Below, one piece after another: positions 12,501-23,109 of a stretch of 64,000 nt of DNA; the stretch's first letter is position 1, and the number at the start of each line of letters is the position of its first letter. Both the position numbers and the translations under genes were made by a program. The DNA is from Triglochin maritima (lineage: Eukaryota > Streptophyta > Magnoliopsida > Alismatales > Juncaginaceae). The notes below the pieces were generated by a model that saw nothing but the letters and a program-made list of their open reading frames with translations, did no database searches and had not been told where the DNA came from. The stretch is taken from NCBI GenBank assembly GCA_963682175.1, contig OY821770.1, forward strand, positions 13,298,501 through 13,362,500, written 5' to 3'.

Positions 12501-15500
12501 TTTGGGGATGGAACAGGAAGTGACCAAATTGCATTGCGATAGTCAAAGTGCAATTTATCTAGCCAAGGATCAGACGTTCCATTCAAGGACCAAACATATT
12601 GAAGTAAGGTACCATAGGATCCGAGAGTGGATCGAAGAAGGGCAGGTTGTTCTCCAGAAAATCGACACAAGTGAGAATCCTGCGGATATGATGACCAAGG
12701 TCGTCAATCGGGAGAAGTTCGAGTTGTGCTCGAAGCTTCTCAATGTCCTCAGAGAGTGAGAAGGAGGGCGCTCCGGGGGTAGCGCCAAGCGGTGTCTCTC
12801 GTAGACACGAAGGATGCGGGATAAAAGAAGACTCAGGTAACAAATCTAAACCAAGGTGGAGATTGTTGAATATTGGCTTATATTTGTTAAGGAAGCAAAA
12901 CCAGGAAGAGTCGGTCGACCGAATTGGATTCGGTTCACCGACGCACAACCCAGGAGATTTTCGGCGAAGACGGGTCGGTTTACCGAATTGGATTCGGTCC
13001 ACCGACCCGAGGATTCCAGGCACTCCGTGTGTAGCTGGGATCGGACGACCGAATTGGATTCGGTCTACCGTCAGAAGATTTTGAAGCACTTCGGAAGAAC
13101 GGTTCGGCAAACCGTTGAGGAGATTTTTGGTGTTCCGAGAATCTGGAAAGTGTCTGTCCAAGTTGGAACGGATTACCGAGGTTCACTCGGTCTACCGAAG
13201 GGTTGTTGGAATAGTTCGTTAGTTCGTGCAAGAAGCGTTCTCGCGGTCTACCGAGACGCGCGAGAATAGTTCCCTCGGCCAACCGAGAAGGATTCGGTTA
13301 ACCGAATCGGAACATGAATAGTTCCTGTTGAAGCATTCACGGTTAACCGAGCGAGCGTCGGTTAACCGTGCGCATGAATAGTTCTGCTCGGTTATTGCTT
13401 AATTTTAGCTCGGTTTTTGAGTCTATAAAAGAGTTGTTTTGTACTTGCTCTTTCATAACATTGCATACAAGTTAGTTTCCTTCATTGTGAGTTGAGAGAT
13501 TAAGGCTAGAGATAGATCTAGAGTGATTTGGAGGACCTATTGCCTCCAAGCATTTGTAATCTTGATTGCTTCTCTTGTTGGAGAAGCGGAAGAAGGAAAG
13601 GAAACCCGCAGGAGACCCCCCAAGGACGTAGGCACGTTGCCGAACCTTGTAAAACGCGTGTGTCGTGGTTGTTTCAGGTGTGCATGCGTTCTTTGCTTGT
13701 TTTATTTTCATCTTGCTTGTGTTCTAGTTGCAATTGTGTTTGGGAGAGGGTCCGAAGTTAATTCCGCAATCAATATTCTATTTTCGTGGTGCGTTTAATC
13801 CGTATCGAGTTAGTGCATTGTTAGATCCCCCTCCCAACAATGTCGTCCGTGGTTTTTCCCGCATTGGGTTTCCACGTTAAATCTTGCGTGTTTTGTGTGG
13901 TTTGGATTGTGGATTTGCATTGTGTTCTCAAGTTTAGCCGATTAGATTTGCGATTTCTGTTCCGCTGCGTATTTGAGATTGATTTTAATCCCTAACAATT
14001 AGTATCAGAGCTTTTTTGGTCCGAATTTGAGGATTTTTTCATCAATTTTTTGTCAAGTACTCATGATAAATCATTGGAAGATTGAGAAGTTTAGCCGAGA
14101 TGTTACTTTCGGCTTGTGGCAAGTTAAGATGCACGCAATTCTGGTGCAGCAAGAGGTGGTGGACGTTCTTGAGGGCATGAACAAGTTGCCAAAAGAAATG
14201 TCCGATCAAGATAGGCAAAAACTTAATCGTAAGGCGATGTCAACAATAAAACTATCGTTGTCTGACGAAGTTTTGAGAGAAGTGTTGAAGGAAAAGACGG
14301 CTGCAAGTATGTGGAAGAAAGTAGAGGAAGTCTACATGAAGAAGTCACTTGCGAGCCGGATTATCTTGAAGAAGAAGTTGTTCCTATTCAAGATGAAGTC
14401 GGGTATCTCCCTTCAGCAACACTTGGATGATTTCAATGCAATCATCATGGACTTGGAGAAGGTTGAAGCAAGGTTTTCTGATGAGGATCAGACGGTCCTT
14501 TTACTTTGCTCGTTGAGTTCTTCATATGATTAGTTCGTGGAGACAATGATGTACAGCAAGACCGACATCTCTCCTGCGGATGTCAAAAACGCACTCTCCT
14601 CCAAATCTGATATGGAGAAGAGGTCTGATGGTTCTGAGTTGAGCAAAAGTGAAGCACTTGTTGCTCGTTGTAAGGGGAAAGAGAGGAGTTTCTCAAAGAA
14701 CACCTGTAAGACCAAGTCGAAGGACAAATATATTATTTGTCATTACTGCAAGAAGAAGGGTCACAAGATATCAGAATGTTTTAAGCTACAGAACAAAGAG
14801 AAGCAAATGGGTTCTAGTAGTGGTGGTCAGTCAGGTTCGAACGTTGCGGAGTCCGATTCTGATTTTGTGTTGGCAGTTACAGGTTCTATTGAAGCTTCCG
14901 ACGGTTGGGTGATTGACACGGGCAGTACATTCCACTTAACTCCGAATAAACATTGGTTTTCATCTTATGAAACAATGTCAGGTGAAATGATTGTGATGGG
15001 CAATGGTGACAGGTGCGAGGTTGCAGGAATTGGTTCTGTCAGATTGAGGACTCATGATGGCCTAGTCAAGATTTTATCGGATGTGCGACATGTTCTGAAG
15101 GCGAGCAAGAATCTGATTTCAGTAGGTAGCCTGACTGCAAAGGGCTACAAATTCAGTGTTGAGGATGACAGCTTATCCATCACCAAATGATTACTTATTC
15201 TGATGAAAGGGAAGAAGCTTGGGCCCAGCAAGCTTTATATGCTTAAAGGAGAAACTGTTGTGGGTGACGCAGTTGTAACGTCATCGTTGTCTGGTGAGGA
15301 GAATGCCCAACTTTGGCATATGAGGTTGGGGCACATGAGCGAGAAAGGCATGACGGTGTTAAACAAACGTGGTTTGTTTGAAAGTCAGAAAATCGGCAGT
15401 CTGGACTTCTGTGAATTTTGTGTTTTTGGGAAGCAGAAAAGGGTCAGCTTCTCAGCAGCTAAGCACACCGCCAAGGCCACTTTAGATTATGTCCACTCTG

Positions 15501-18500
15501 ATTTATGGGGACCTTCTCAGGTTCCATCAAAAGGTGGAGCTCGCTACGTGCTTACATTTATTGATGATTTCTCCAGAAAGACTTGGGTTTATATTCTAAA
15601 ACAAAAGAGTGATGTGTTTCAAAAAATTTAGCACTGGAAGGTTATGATTGAGAATAAAACAGGAAAGAAGATTAAGGTTCTTAGGACGGATAATGGTTTG
15701 GCGTTTTGTTCCTCAGAGTTTAACGATTTCTGCAATGATGAAGGAATCGTGAGACACCGAACCGTACGTCACACACCACAACAGAACGGAGTAGCAGAAC
15801 GTCTGAATCGAACTCTCTTGGAGAGAGCTAGATGTATGCTTCTGAATGCTGATCTGACTAAGGATTTTTGGGCAGAAGCAGTGTGTACCGCTTGTTATTT
15901 AGTGAATCGTTCGCCTCATACCGTTTTGGATATGAGAACACCGGAAGAAGTTTGGAAATGTGGAGCTTCAGATTTGTCCAAGTTGAGAGTCTTCGGTTGT
16001 CCAGCGTACGCACATGTAGATCAAGGAAAGTTGAATGCTCGGTCGTTGAAGTGTATATTTCTTGGCTACGATTTGGGTGTGAAGGGTTATCGTCTATAGT
16101 GCAAAGAATCTCAGAAGCTCATGGTTGAAAAAAATGTTGTCTTTAATGAGCTTGCTATGTTACTTTCCAGGAAAGACACTGTTATTTCTACTCCCGTGTC
16201 AAGTGAGACTCCAGTTCAGGTGGAGCCACCGGTAGTGACTGCTAATAAGGATACCAGTGTGACACAACGAGAGAGTTCGAAATCTGAGGAAGATGAAGAT
16301 TATTTGTTGGCAAGGGACAAAGATACGCTGAATCAGTCCTTGCATATTTGAGCCTCTGGTGAGCCGAGCAAGTATTTAGAGGCAATTTCGGCAACCGATT
16401 CAGCTGCTTGGGTGGGTGCAATGAATGAAGAGATAGAGTCTTTTCATAAGAACCAAACTTGGAAGTTGGTAAAACTTCCAAAAAGGAAAAAGGGTCGTTA
16501 GCTGCAAATAGGTCTTCAAGAAGAAAATCGAGGGTCTCTCAGATGTGAGGTACAAAGCTCGATTGGTTGCTCGTGGTTTTAGTCAGGTGGAGGGTGTGGA
16601 TTATAGTGATATTTTCTCACCCGTTGTGAAGCATACTTCTCGGATCAGCAAAGATGATTCTAGGTGTGGAGATACGTCGTGATCGTACATGCAAGAGTTT
16701 GTTTCTCTCCCAGCAGCAATATATTGAGAAAGTCTTGCATCGTTTTGGCATGGAAAATGCCAAGTCTGAAAGAATTTCTCTCGCCGCGCATTTTATGCTC
16801 TCGGTAGACTTGTGTCCCAAGAAGGAGGAGGATAAGGCATACATGTCATGTGTGCATTATACTAGTGCAGTTGGCAGTCTGATGTATGATATGATATGTA
16901 CTCGTCCAGATATATAGCTCAGGCGGTCAGTGTGGTGAGCTGCTATATGTCGAATCCAGGAAATGAGCATTGGTCAACTGTGAAGTGGATTCTCCAGTAT
17001 CTAAAAGGTACAACTAAGCTATCTCTGAAATTTGGTCGATCTTCGTATTCGTTAATGGGGTTTGTAGATGCCGATTACGCGGGAGACTCCGATAGACAAA
17101 AATCTATGACTGGTTATGCGTTTACTGTTGGGAGCACGGCTATTAGCTGTAAAGCGACGTTGCAACACACTGTTGCTTTGTCTACAACGGAGACAGAGTA
17201 TATGGCAGCGACCGAGGGTATCAAGTAAGCTCTTTGGCTGAAAGGTTTATTTGGAGAGCTGATTCCAGGTCAAAATACAGTGGTTGTTTATTGCGACAGT
17301 CAGAGTGTCATTCAACAGACGAAGGATCTGATGTACCACGAGAGGACGAAGCATATCGACGTCCGTTATCACTTCATTCGGGAAGTTGTTGCTGAAAGAG
17401 GTGTGGTGGTGAAGAAGGTGGGCCTTAAGATAATCTGGCTGATACGTTGACGAAGCCAGTTATTTCGACTAAGTTCATGGTATGCGTGAACTTGGTTGGT
17501 TTGAGTTCCAAGTAGGTTGAGCTAAGACGACGACACAATGAGAAATGAAGTGTTCCTTCAAAGATTTACACGGGCTATTCAAGGTAAATGTGAAGATTGT
17601 TGTTGTTTACCTTGAATATGTGTTTAAAGTATTACGACAGAAAAACAGACGATCGGTCGACCGGAAGGATTGTTCGGTCGACCGGATGTGTGTTGGATTG
17701 CCCAGCAAAGTGCCTGTCGTTTTTCGGTCGACCGGAATCTAGGGTTCGGTCGACCGGGCACACAATTGGAGCTGGGCAAAAGTTACTGTCGGTTTTCGGT
17801 CGACCGGAACCTTGAATTCGGTCGACCGGAAACATTCGAAGAGCTGGGAGAAAAGTGTCTGTTGAATTTCGGTCGACCGGAACTTAAGTGTACGGTCGAC
17901 CGTGTATGCACTCGCGCAATCCAGAAAAAGTTACTGTCGTTTTTCGGTCGACCGGTACTTCAATTTCAGTCGACCGGTACTTCAATTTCGGTCGACCGTT
18001 CGCGATACGGTTATTGGATCGGTCGACCGTTTGGACCCAGTTCTGCCCACATTTTGTATATTTCTCCACGCGATTTTTGTGCAATTAATACTTGTTTAGG
18101 CCTAATATATAAAGGCAATTTCGTCCCCCTTTGTTAAAAAATGTTAATTCCTATTGTCCACTTTTGCATTCTTGAGAGAAAAGAGAGAGAGAGAGAACAT
18201 CTTTGTGATTCGTTTGGAGAAATTTGAGCCGGGTCGTTTCGTCGGTTCGTTCGCATCTCCTGTAAACATATCTTGTAATACGTTTCTCTATAATGGATTT
18301 AGAGTAGTGTCGTCCGTGGTTTTTCCCGCATTGGGTTTTCACGATAAATCTTGCGTGTTTTGTGTGGTTTGGATTGTGGATTTGCATTGTGTTCTCAAGT
18401 TTAGTCGATTAGATTTGCGATTTCTGTTCCGCTGCGTATTTGGGATTGATTTTAATTCCTAACAAGTGCTCTACTGTTCGTAGCTGATGAGGTTCTGTAG

Positions 18501-21500
18501 GTTCTTTTATGCAGAGATTGCACGATCAAATGCGTTCTACAGTGAGCTTGGTTATAGTGGAGCTAATTGCCATGTAATTCCTGGTGATGATTCAGGGTTA
18601 TTATTTTGTTTGGTTGATGATCACCAAGGACAACGCAAGTATAAAATGCGGCCATATTGGCAGTTGCACTTGTACACAACTCAGTTGCCATGTAAGTACT
18701 GATATTCTTTCCTCTCTCCCTTTATGGCTATCTTTTTTGGCCATGGTTAGTGAGTTTTGTTATTGAAGTAGTTGAAATCTTTTTTTGTAAGCTCAGTTTT
18801 TCCCCTTTTTTTAGGTGGGGCTGCTTCTGCGACATTGTTATCCACGTCAGAACACAGCCTCAGTGGTGGAGCTGGAAGAAAATCCCCTGAGGCAGTTGAA
18901 GGATCTACATGTAACACTCGTTAGTTTCTTTATCTCATTATGAGCAATTAACTGGCAAAAATATGTAAAATATCATTCGAAATTGTTAGGTGAGATGGAA
19001 GCATTGTTAATCGGTATATAAGGCTTCATACCATACTTCTGTCTCATCTACTATGCACGTACACACTTATTTTTATGACTAGCAAAAAGACTCAATATAA
19101 AAATGCACCTATTTCAGTTGTCATATTTTATATTTTGGAACCAAAGTAGACATCAATTCGGTGGATACATCGAATGGTTTTGACCAATCAGTTCAACCGG
19201 TTTTATAACATGTGATTTGTGACGTCATAAATAACTACCTGCACATAACATATGAAAACCTGAAAATGAAATTTTAAATATTAATAAGCTCCTTTAAAAG
19301 AAGAAAGGTGAAGTTCTGGGGAAGAGTTGTCTAAGATCTAGAAAAGTGGTGAGAGGAGTCGCGTTGGCAGGAAGCAAGACAGAAGGCTGCAACTTTGATT
19401 GGTGGTGGACATGGGCATTTGAAGCATAGTTGGAGAGGACCAGAGGAGTTAGATGTGTGAGACAGGAAAATCCCGTGTGGTTTAAGTTTTCTTTCATTTT
19501 TTCCTTCCAAGAACAGATCCTTAATTGGACACCCGTCTAGCATTGAGCTGCGAGTTCAACCAGAAAACAAGCTAAATCAAAGGGTTGGCCACTGAGAAAC
19601 ATAGTTGGGGTTGTTTAGCTGAACCACTTTACTAGCCTGAATTCAAAGGTCAGGGTAGGTTTGGATACATGACATGTATAATTTTGGAAAACAAAGCAAC
19701 AAATGTGTGAGCACTTTATGTGTTGCTAGTTTGTCTTTTTATTTTTCATTCTCAACAGTTGCAACCAGTGGACCTATGCATGAAATCGAAAGGAATCAAT
19801 TGAATTTAGAGGATGGATACAACAATTCACTTTCAGAAGATGACTTAGCACTTGACTGGAGGGTGCAAAAGAAACCAGGTCGTGGTGATGTGACTTTGTC
19901 AATGAGTTGTTCTGATAAAATAGCTCGGTGGAATGTGGTGGGTATTCAAGGTCTGTTTTACATTTGTTGATAATTTTTGAGGTGATTGGCGTATTAATCT
20001 TGAAATTTATGGTCCTAACTAATTCTCAGGAAGAAACTAGATGGTGCTAACTATTTTCTTCTTTTTTCGTGGAAGTCACTTACTTCAGTTAATTTAAGAG
20101 GTTATAACTATTAAACGATGTTAAAGCATTGAGTTAATTTGTTGTAACTTCGACGTAAGAGTTTAAGAACTATAATTTTATATATCTTGTTTAAGTCACT
20201 AGATTGGTGTTATGATTAAATTTACTTGCTTTATCTCATCTAGGTAGTGTTGCCACATTACGACATTAGCAGTCCATTTTTATTAATAACTGCTACTATT
20301 TTGTTTGTAGGAGCTTTGCTTTCTCATCTCCTGCAACCAGTGTATTTGGCCTCGGTAACTGTTGCACGACCTCCATGTGATAATGTAAATGATTCTAATG
20401 TCAAGTGCCATCTCGAAAGAGCCCTCCATGATCGTATTTATTCGTTATGCAACACAGTACCTGAACCTTTTAAAACTAATAAGGTTTGTAACTTGATATA
20501 CTACCTCATTCTAATGAGACTGAGCATGCACTTCATTTGTGAAAGAATTGTATACTTTCATGCAGGCAACTTTGTTTGTATCGCCGACTCCACCTGTAGA
20601 ATTTCACCCATCAATTAGTGACACGCCTACACTAAAATGCGGGTTTGTACACCTTGTTGATATTTGCATTTGCTTGTCCTTTAGTGCCACTACCAGTATT
20701 TTTCTATGTTTACAAGTGCACATTACATGATTGATTTAGGTTTTCTTCTTGGCTTAATAGATGTTCATGGTCTTTAACAGTATTCCAGCAGCTGTTTTTT
20801 CTTTTATATTTTTGTTTGCTGCATGCATGTAATGTTATTCCCTTTACGACTCACAGGTATTCAATATGTTGGAATAAACATGGTCTGCATGAAGTTGTCC
20901 TTGGAACCACTGGAAGAAAGCAGGGCACCTCCGCAAAAGGAGCTCTTTCCCCATCAACAGAATCATCCTTGTGCAAGTAAGCAACCTTTTTTTCTTCCAA
21001 TAAATATAGTTTGATATTCCAGCATAATTGTTGGAACACTTTAGTAGTGCTTCACAGCCAGTGTGTCGTGTTCATTGTGTATAAATTTGTATTGCTGGAT
21101 ACTAGCGAAGGCGTTCTGACATTATAAAATATACTTGCTATTTTATTTTATTTTGAAGCTCCGAATCATGCTATGTATGGATGAAATGAAAATCTGGGAA
21201 ACATGTTTTTCATAAAGTGTCTTCACCTGTGAACAGGATATTTTATTACATGTTGTGCTCTTATCCCAACTAGTTTGGGATTAAAGGCTTTGTTGTTGTT
21301 GTTGTTGTGCTCATATCTAAGTGATCATTTCACTTTTAGCCTATTGATAGTTTGTTTACTTCATTAGTTTTCAGACTAGTGCCTGACATATGTGGTTCAT
21401 TTGTCGGTATGGTCCGAAAATCCTGAGCTGTATGGTTATTTTGAAGTTCGTGATTCTACCATAAATTGATTGTTGGAAATGAAACTCGGGATCTATCTTG

Positions 21501-22240
21501 TAACTTCTGTAGAAGTGGAAATTATAGAAAGAGTATCATGTTAGTAATGTTTAGTTAAATCTTGAAATTATTTGTGATTTTAGGAGGCGACTATTGCAGA
21601 TATTTATTTCAACCATCGAGGAAGTTTCTATTGGAGCCAATCTCAATCAGGCATCTTACTGTGAATTGAAGGTACAATACTTATCCTTTCTATGCACAAC
21701 TGTCCAAATTAACTATTTTATATAACATTTGAATTTCAAGTGTGTTGTGTTTTCATAATCTCAAATTGACTATGTGAAAGAGACATTCATTATCAATTCA
21801 CTTTGTCAATAATTGTCTTCCAGCATGTTTAAGCCTTTTTTTTGTTAAAACCAATGAATAGATTTGAATCATCAAACTCTTTCCTTTAAAGTGCTATCTT
21901 TGCTGGCCATCCATTTTTTGACTCCCACTCCCACTCTCAATTTAAAATTCTTTTTATTTATTCAATGACGACACTTTCAGGAAGAGAAATTTTCAGTATT
22001 GTCGCCCTTAAAAATATCTTACTAGTTTTTTTTGAATAAGTCAATGCCTTAGCCTAGCGCATATTATGAAAATCGTGTTCTCATGTTGTACGAAATTATG
22101 AACCCTTTGCTGGTATGGGGTGAAGTTGTTGCTGCGTGTAACATTTGTTCTTCTATTGTCGACTTACTTGGCAGGCTATGGCTTACGACTATCAGTCTGT
22201 GCTGACATTATTCAAAGAGCGTCCGTGCGTTCAAAAGTAG
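6514..22240 (+). CDS. TAD1: tRNA-specific adenosine deaminase TAD1 (ADAT1 family), intron 2 invaded by retrotransposons
   Basis: Family role: converts A37 to inosine in tRNA-Ala. Exons: 6514-6673, 6756-6876, 18501-18691, 18815-18910, 19759-19950, 20311-20483, 20566-20642, 20857-20976, 21584-21671, 22175-22240. All introns are GT-AG and the total is 1284 nt (427 aa). The A_deamin domain is visible: [10 protein letters not shown] (61-70), [15 protein letters not shown] (80-94) with Zn-binding H83 and catalytic E85, the second Zn ligand in PCGAAS (C158), and the third in [12 protein letters not shown] (C240). Family members usually have PCGDAS, so D to A is unusual. Intron 2 (6877-18500, 11.6 kb) contains nested copia elements, yet codon R94 splices cleanly across it. 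Exon 10 stops early at 22238. The expected C-terminal motif follows in another frame, after a 19-nt insertion flanked by GTCCG. The catalytic core is intact. Identification is firm; activity is not certain. Confidence 0.9.
7261..7824 (+). repeat. Element B 5' LTR, left part
   Basis: Starts TGTTGTTGTTTACC, identical to the start of the 3' LTR at 17598. A TATA-like TATATAAAG is at 7638-7646. It lacks about 140-150 bp of palindrome-array sequence present in the 3' LTR. It is cut at 7824 by insertion of element A; the remaining LTR resumes at 13845. Confidence 0.9.
7317..7561. repeat. CGGTCGACCG palindrome array, element B 5' LTR
   Basis: About eight copies of the palindrome or one-mismatch variants (CAGTCGACCG, CGGCCGACCG). 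They fall in pairs with 22-bp start-to-start spacing, for example 7317 and 7339. The array ends 76 bp before the TATA-like box at 7638, so it occupies the U3 enhancer position. Confidence 0.9.
7873..8329. repeat. CGGTNNACCG palindrome array, element A 5' LTR
   Basis: About ten to thirteen sites of the form CGGTNNACCG: CGGTCGACCG, CGGTTCACCG, CGGTTTACCG, CGGTCCACCG, CGGTCTACCG, CGGTTAACCG and near variants. Five pairs have exactly 19-bp start-to-start spacing (9-bp spacer, often AATTGGATT), for example 7873/7892 and 7937/7956. The outer CGG..CCG halves are conserved while the two central bases vary. Confidence 0.88.
8385..8391 (+). promoter_or_regulatory. TATA box of element A 5' LTR
   Basis: TATAAAA, 55 bp downstream of the last palindrome of the array, in the expected U3/R position of a copia LTR. 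The same box occurs in the 3' LTR near 13424. Confidence 0.65.
8803..8814 (+). promoter_or_regulatory. Primer-binding site of element A (initiator tRNA-Met)
   Basis: TGGTATCAGAGC lies 2 bases after the 5' LTR. This is the standard plant copia site complementary to the 3' end of initiator tRNA-Met, from which reverse transcription starts. Confidence 0.93.
8831..12759 (+). pseudogene. Element A gag-pol polyprotein, broken
   Basis: Domains appear in copia order. Gag begins near 8831 and continues from 9032. A zinc knuckle ([14 protein letters not shown]) is near 9522-9565, the protease ([10 protein letters not shown]) near 9700, and the integrase HHCC region near 10090-10210. The integrase core ends around 10880. 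RT carries LLYVDDML near 11790, and RNase H carries [14 protein letters not shown] near 12420. Breaks: stops in the gag N-terminus between 8890 and 8995, a stop with frame change at about 10514, and a TGA at 10879-10881. RT and RNase H (10888-12759) form one long open frame. Affinity to the Tork/Tnt1-type lineage is an impression only. Confidence 0.92.
12864..13839 (+). repeat. Element A 3' LTR
   Basis: 976 bp, preceded by the polypurine tract AAGGTGGAGAT (12853-12863). Nearly identical to the 5' LTR, with one base difference seen. Confidence 0.95.
12912..13368. repeat. CGGTNNACCG palindrome array, element A 3' LTR
   Basis: Exact counterpart of the 5' LTR array at an offset of 5039 bp, with the same 19-bp pairs. 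Confidence 0.88.
13845..13997 (+). repeat. Element B 5' LTR, right part
   Basis: Resumes the interrupted LTR immediately after the second ATGTC copy and ends CCTAACA, matching the end of the 3' LTR at 18464. Confidence 0.9.
13999..14011 (+). promoter_or_regulatory. Primer-binding site of element B
   Basis: TTAGTATCAGAGC directly follows the 5' LTR end. It is the initiator tRNA-Met site with a G-to-A change in the leading TGG. Confidence 0.85.
14027..17500 (+). pseudogene. Element B gag-pol polyprotein, heavily broken
   Basis: Gag spans 14027-14533. A zinc knuckle ([14 protein letters not shown]) lies near 14740 and the protease ([12 protein letters not shown]) near 14910. The integrase zinc region and core (15203-16099) include a [16 protein letters not shown] block near 15760. 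The RT start is near 16400-16640 and RNase H ([12 protein letters not shown]) near 17180. Stop codons interrupt at 14531, 15188, 15629, 16097, 16349 and elsewhere. The RT core, including the YVDD region, is missing: sequence near 16640 jumps from the RT N-terminal part to its C-terminal part. It is much more decayed than element A, as expected for the older, outer element. Confidence 0.9.
17598..18464 (+). repeat. Element B 3' LTR
   Basis: 867 bp, TGTTGTTG...CTAACA, followed by target duplication AGTGC (18465-18469). It is longer than the reassembled 5' LTR (717 bp), mainly because it keeps about four additional palindrome units, plus small insertions near 18180 and 18260. Confidence 0.93.
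17654..18029. repeat. CGGTCGACCG palindrome array, element B 3' LTR
   Basis: About twelve palindromes, mostly exact. Pairs and one triplet have 21-23 bp start-to-start spacing; the triplet near 17950-17998 repeats a 22-bp unit with spacer GTACTTCAATTT. Confidence 0.9.
21250..21308 (+). repeat. SINE 3'-end fragment in TAD1 intron 8
   Basis: TCCCAACTAGTTTGGGATTA followed by AAGGCTTTG and a (TTG)n run resembles the 3' end of TS/Au-type plant SINEs. The 5' Pol III promoter region is not recognised, so this is at most a truncated copy. Confidence 0.4.
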
Positions 22241-22304
22241 TCCGCCCTTTAACTACTGGTTATCGAAACCTGAAAATCTTGAATCATTCTCAATTTCACG
22301 ATGA

Positions 22305-23109
22305 CTGAGCGTTTTTTTATTTTTATATGGGCTCATGATATCCAGACTTCTACATATGTACTGCCTGCCAGGATGTTAAGTGGTACTGTCACATACTGTA
22401 AAAACAAATTTTCATTACCAGGATTTCTTTATGTTGTTGTTGGTATCACGTCGCCATCACATATTTGTAAGCTGTTCGGCTTTATTGAGGTTGTTTCTTT
22501 ATATGTTCACTAATAATGTACTGGATGTTTGTGCTATCCCCAATGGTCTATTATTTTGGTTGTCGATAACATAATTTATGCATTGGAAAAGTTGCCATGA
22601 AATTCTTGAAAATGCTGTTGGATCGTGTAAAGTGATGATATACTCTTTTATGTATATCTGCCAAGCTGGCACAATGGATGTTTGCTCTAAAATATTAGGT
22701 AAAATTGGTGGTGGCTGAAGTAGGACGCACCTGTTGATTCTTTCGTGATGTTGGTTGATGTAATAATGTTGATTCTTTCGTGGTGTTGGTTGATGTAATG
22801 ATGTTGATATATGTTTATTTGCCAAGAAGTTATTTTCTTTCATAACAGGAGTGTAAAGATGAATCCAAGAGAAAAGTTATTAAGACAAATCTCTACCATG
22901 CTGGTACTTATCCTAGTTCCACCATGCATTAATTAGAAATTTGATTTGATATGTTTCCCATATCACAACTCTAATAGTTATTCAAAACCCCATAGTTTGA
23001 TGAAGCAATATAATACCATGTGTTTGTACAGTAGACAACTGATGATTTGCCCTTCCATAAGAGTGATGGACAAGAAACAAGGGATGAGTCCTAGTTTCTC
23101 TATTTGGTT
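22305..23109. other. Shared 3' flank of TAD1 and the HMA gene
   Basis: The two genes converge here. The sequence is AT-rich with no gene. A short tandem duplication with core GTTGATTCTTTCGTG(A/G)TGTT lies near 22732-22800. It probably holds the two 3' UTRs. Confidence 0.45.

Larger units (their letters stand above)
7825..13839 (+). mobile_element. Ty1/copia LTR retrotransposon A (young, nested in B)
   Basis: A complete 6,015-bp element. Both LTRs are 976 bp (7825-8800 and 12864-13839), start TGTTGAATATTGG and end CCCAACA. A perfect 5-bp target duplication ATGTC lies at 7820-7824 and 13840-13844. A primer-binding site and polypurine tract are present. I see a single LTR mismatch (about 8394 versus 13433), so insertion was very recent. 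Despite this, the coding region has several stops and frameshifts. It is nested in the 5' LTR of element B, same strand. Confidence 0.96.
7261..18464 (+). mobile_element. Ty1/copia LTR retrotransposon B (older host element)
   Basis: The element has TG...CA termini and a perfect 5-bp target duplication AGTGC (7256-7260 and 18465-18469). The 5' LTR is in two pieces (7261-7824 and 13845-13997) because element A inserted into it; the 3' LTR is 17598-18464. A primer-binding site follows the 5' LTR at 13999-14011. Pol gene order is gag, protease, integrase, RT, RNase H, which defines copia. Without element A it is about 5.2 kb. It lies in TAD1 intron 2 in the same orientation as the gene. It is coding-dead, with a deleted RT core. 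Confidence 0.93.
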
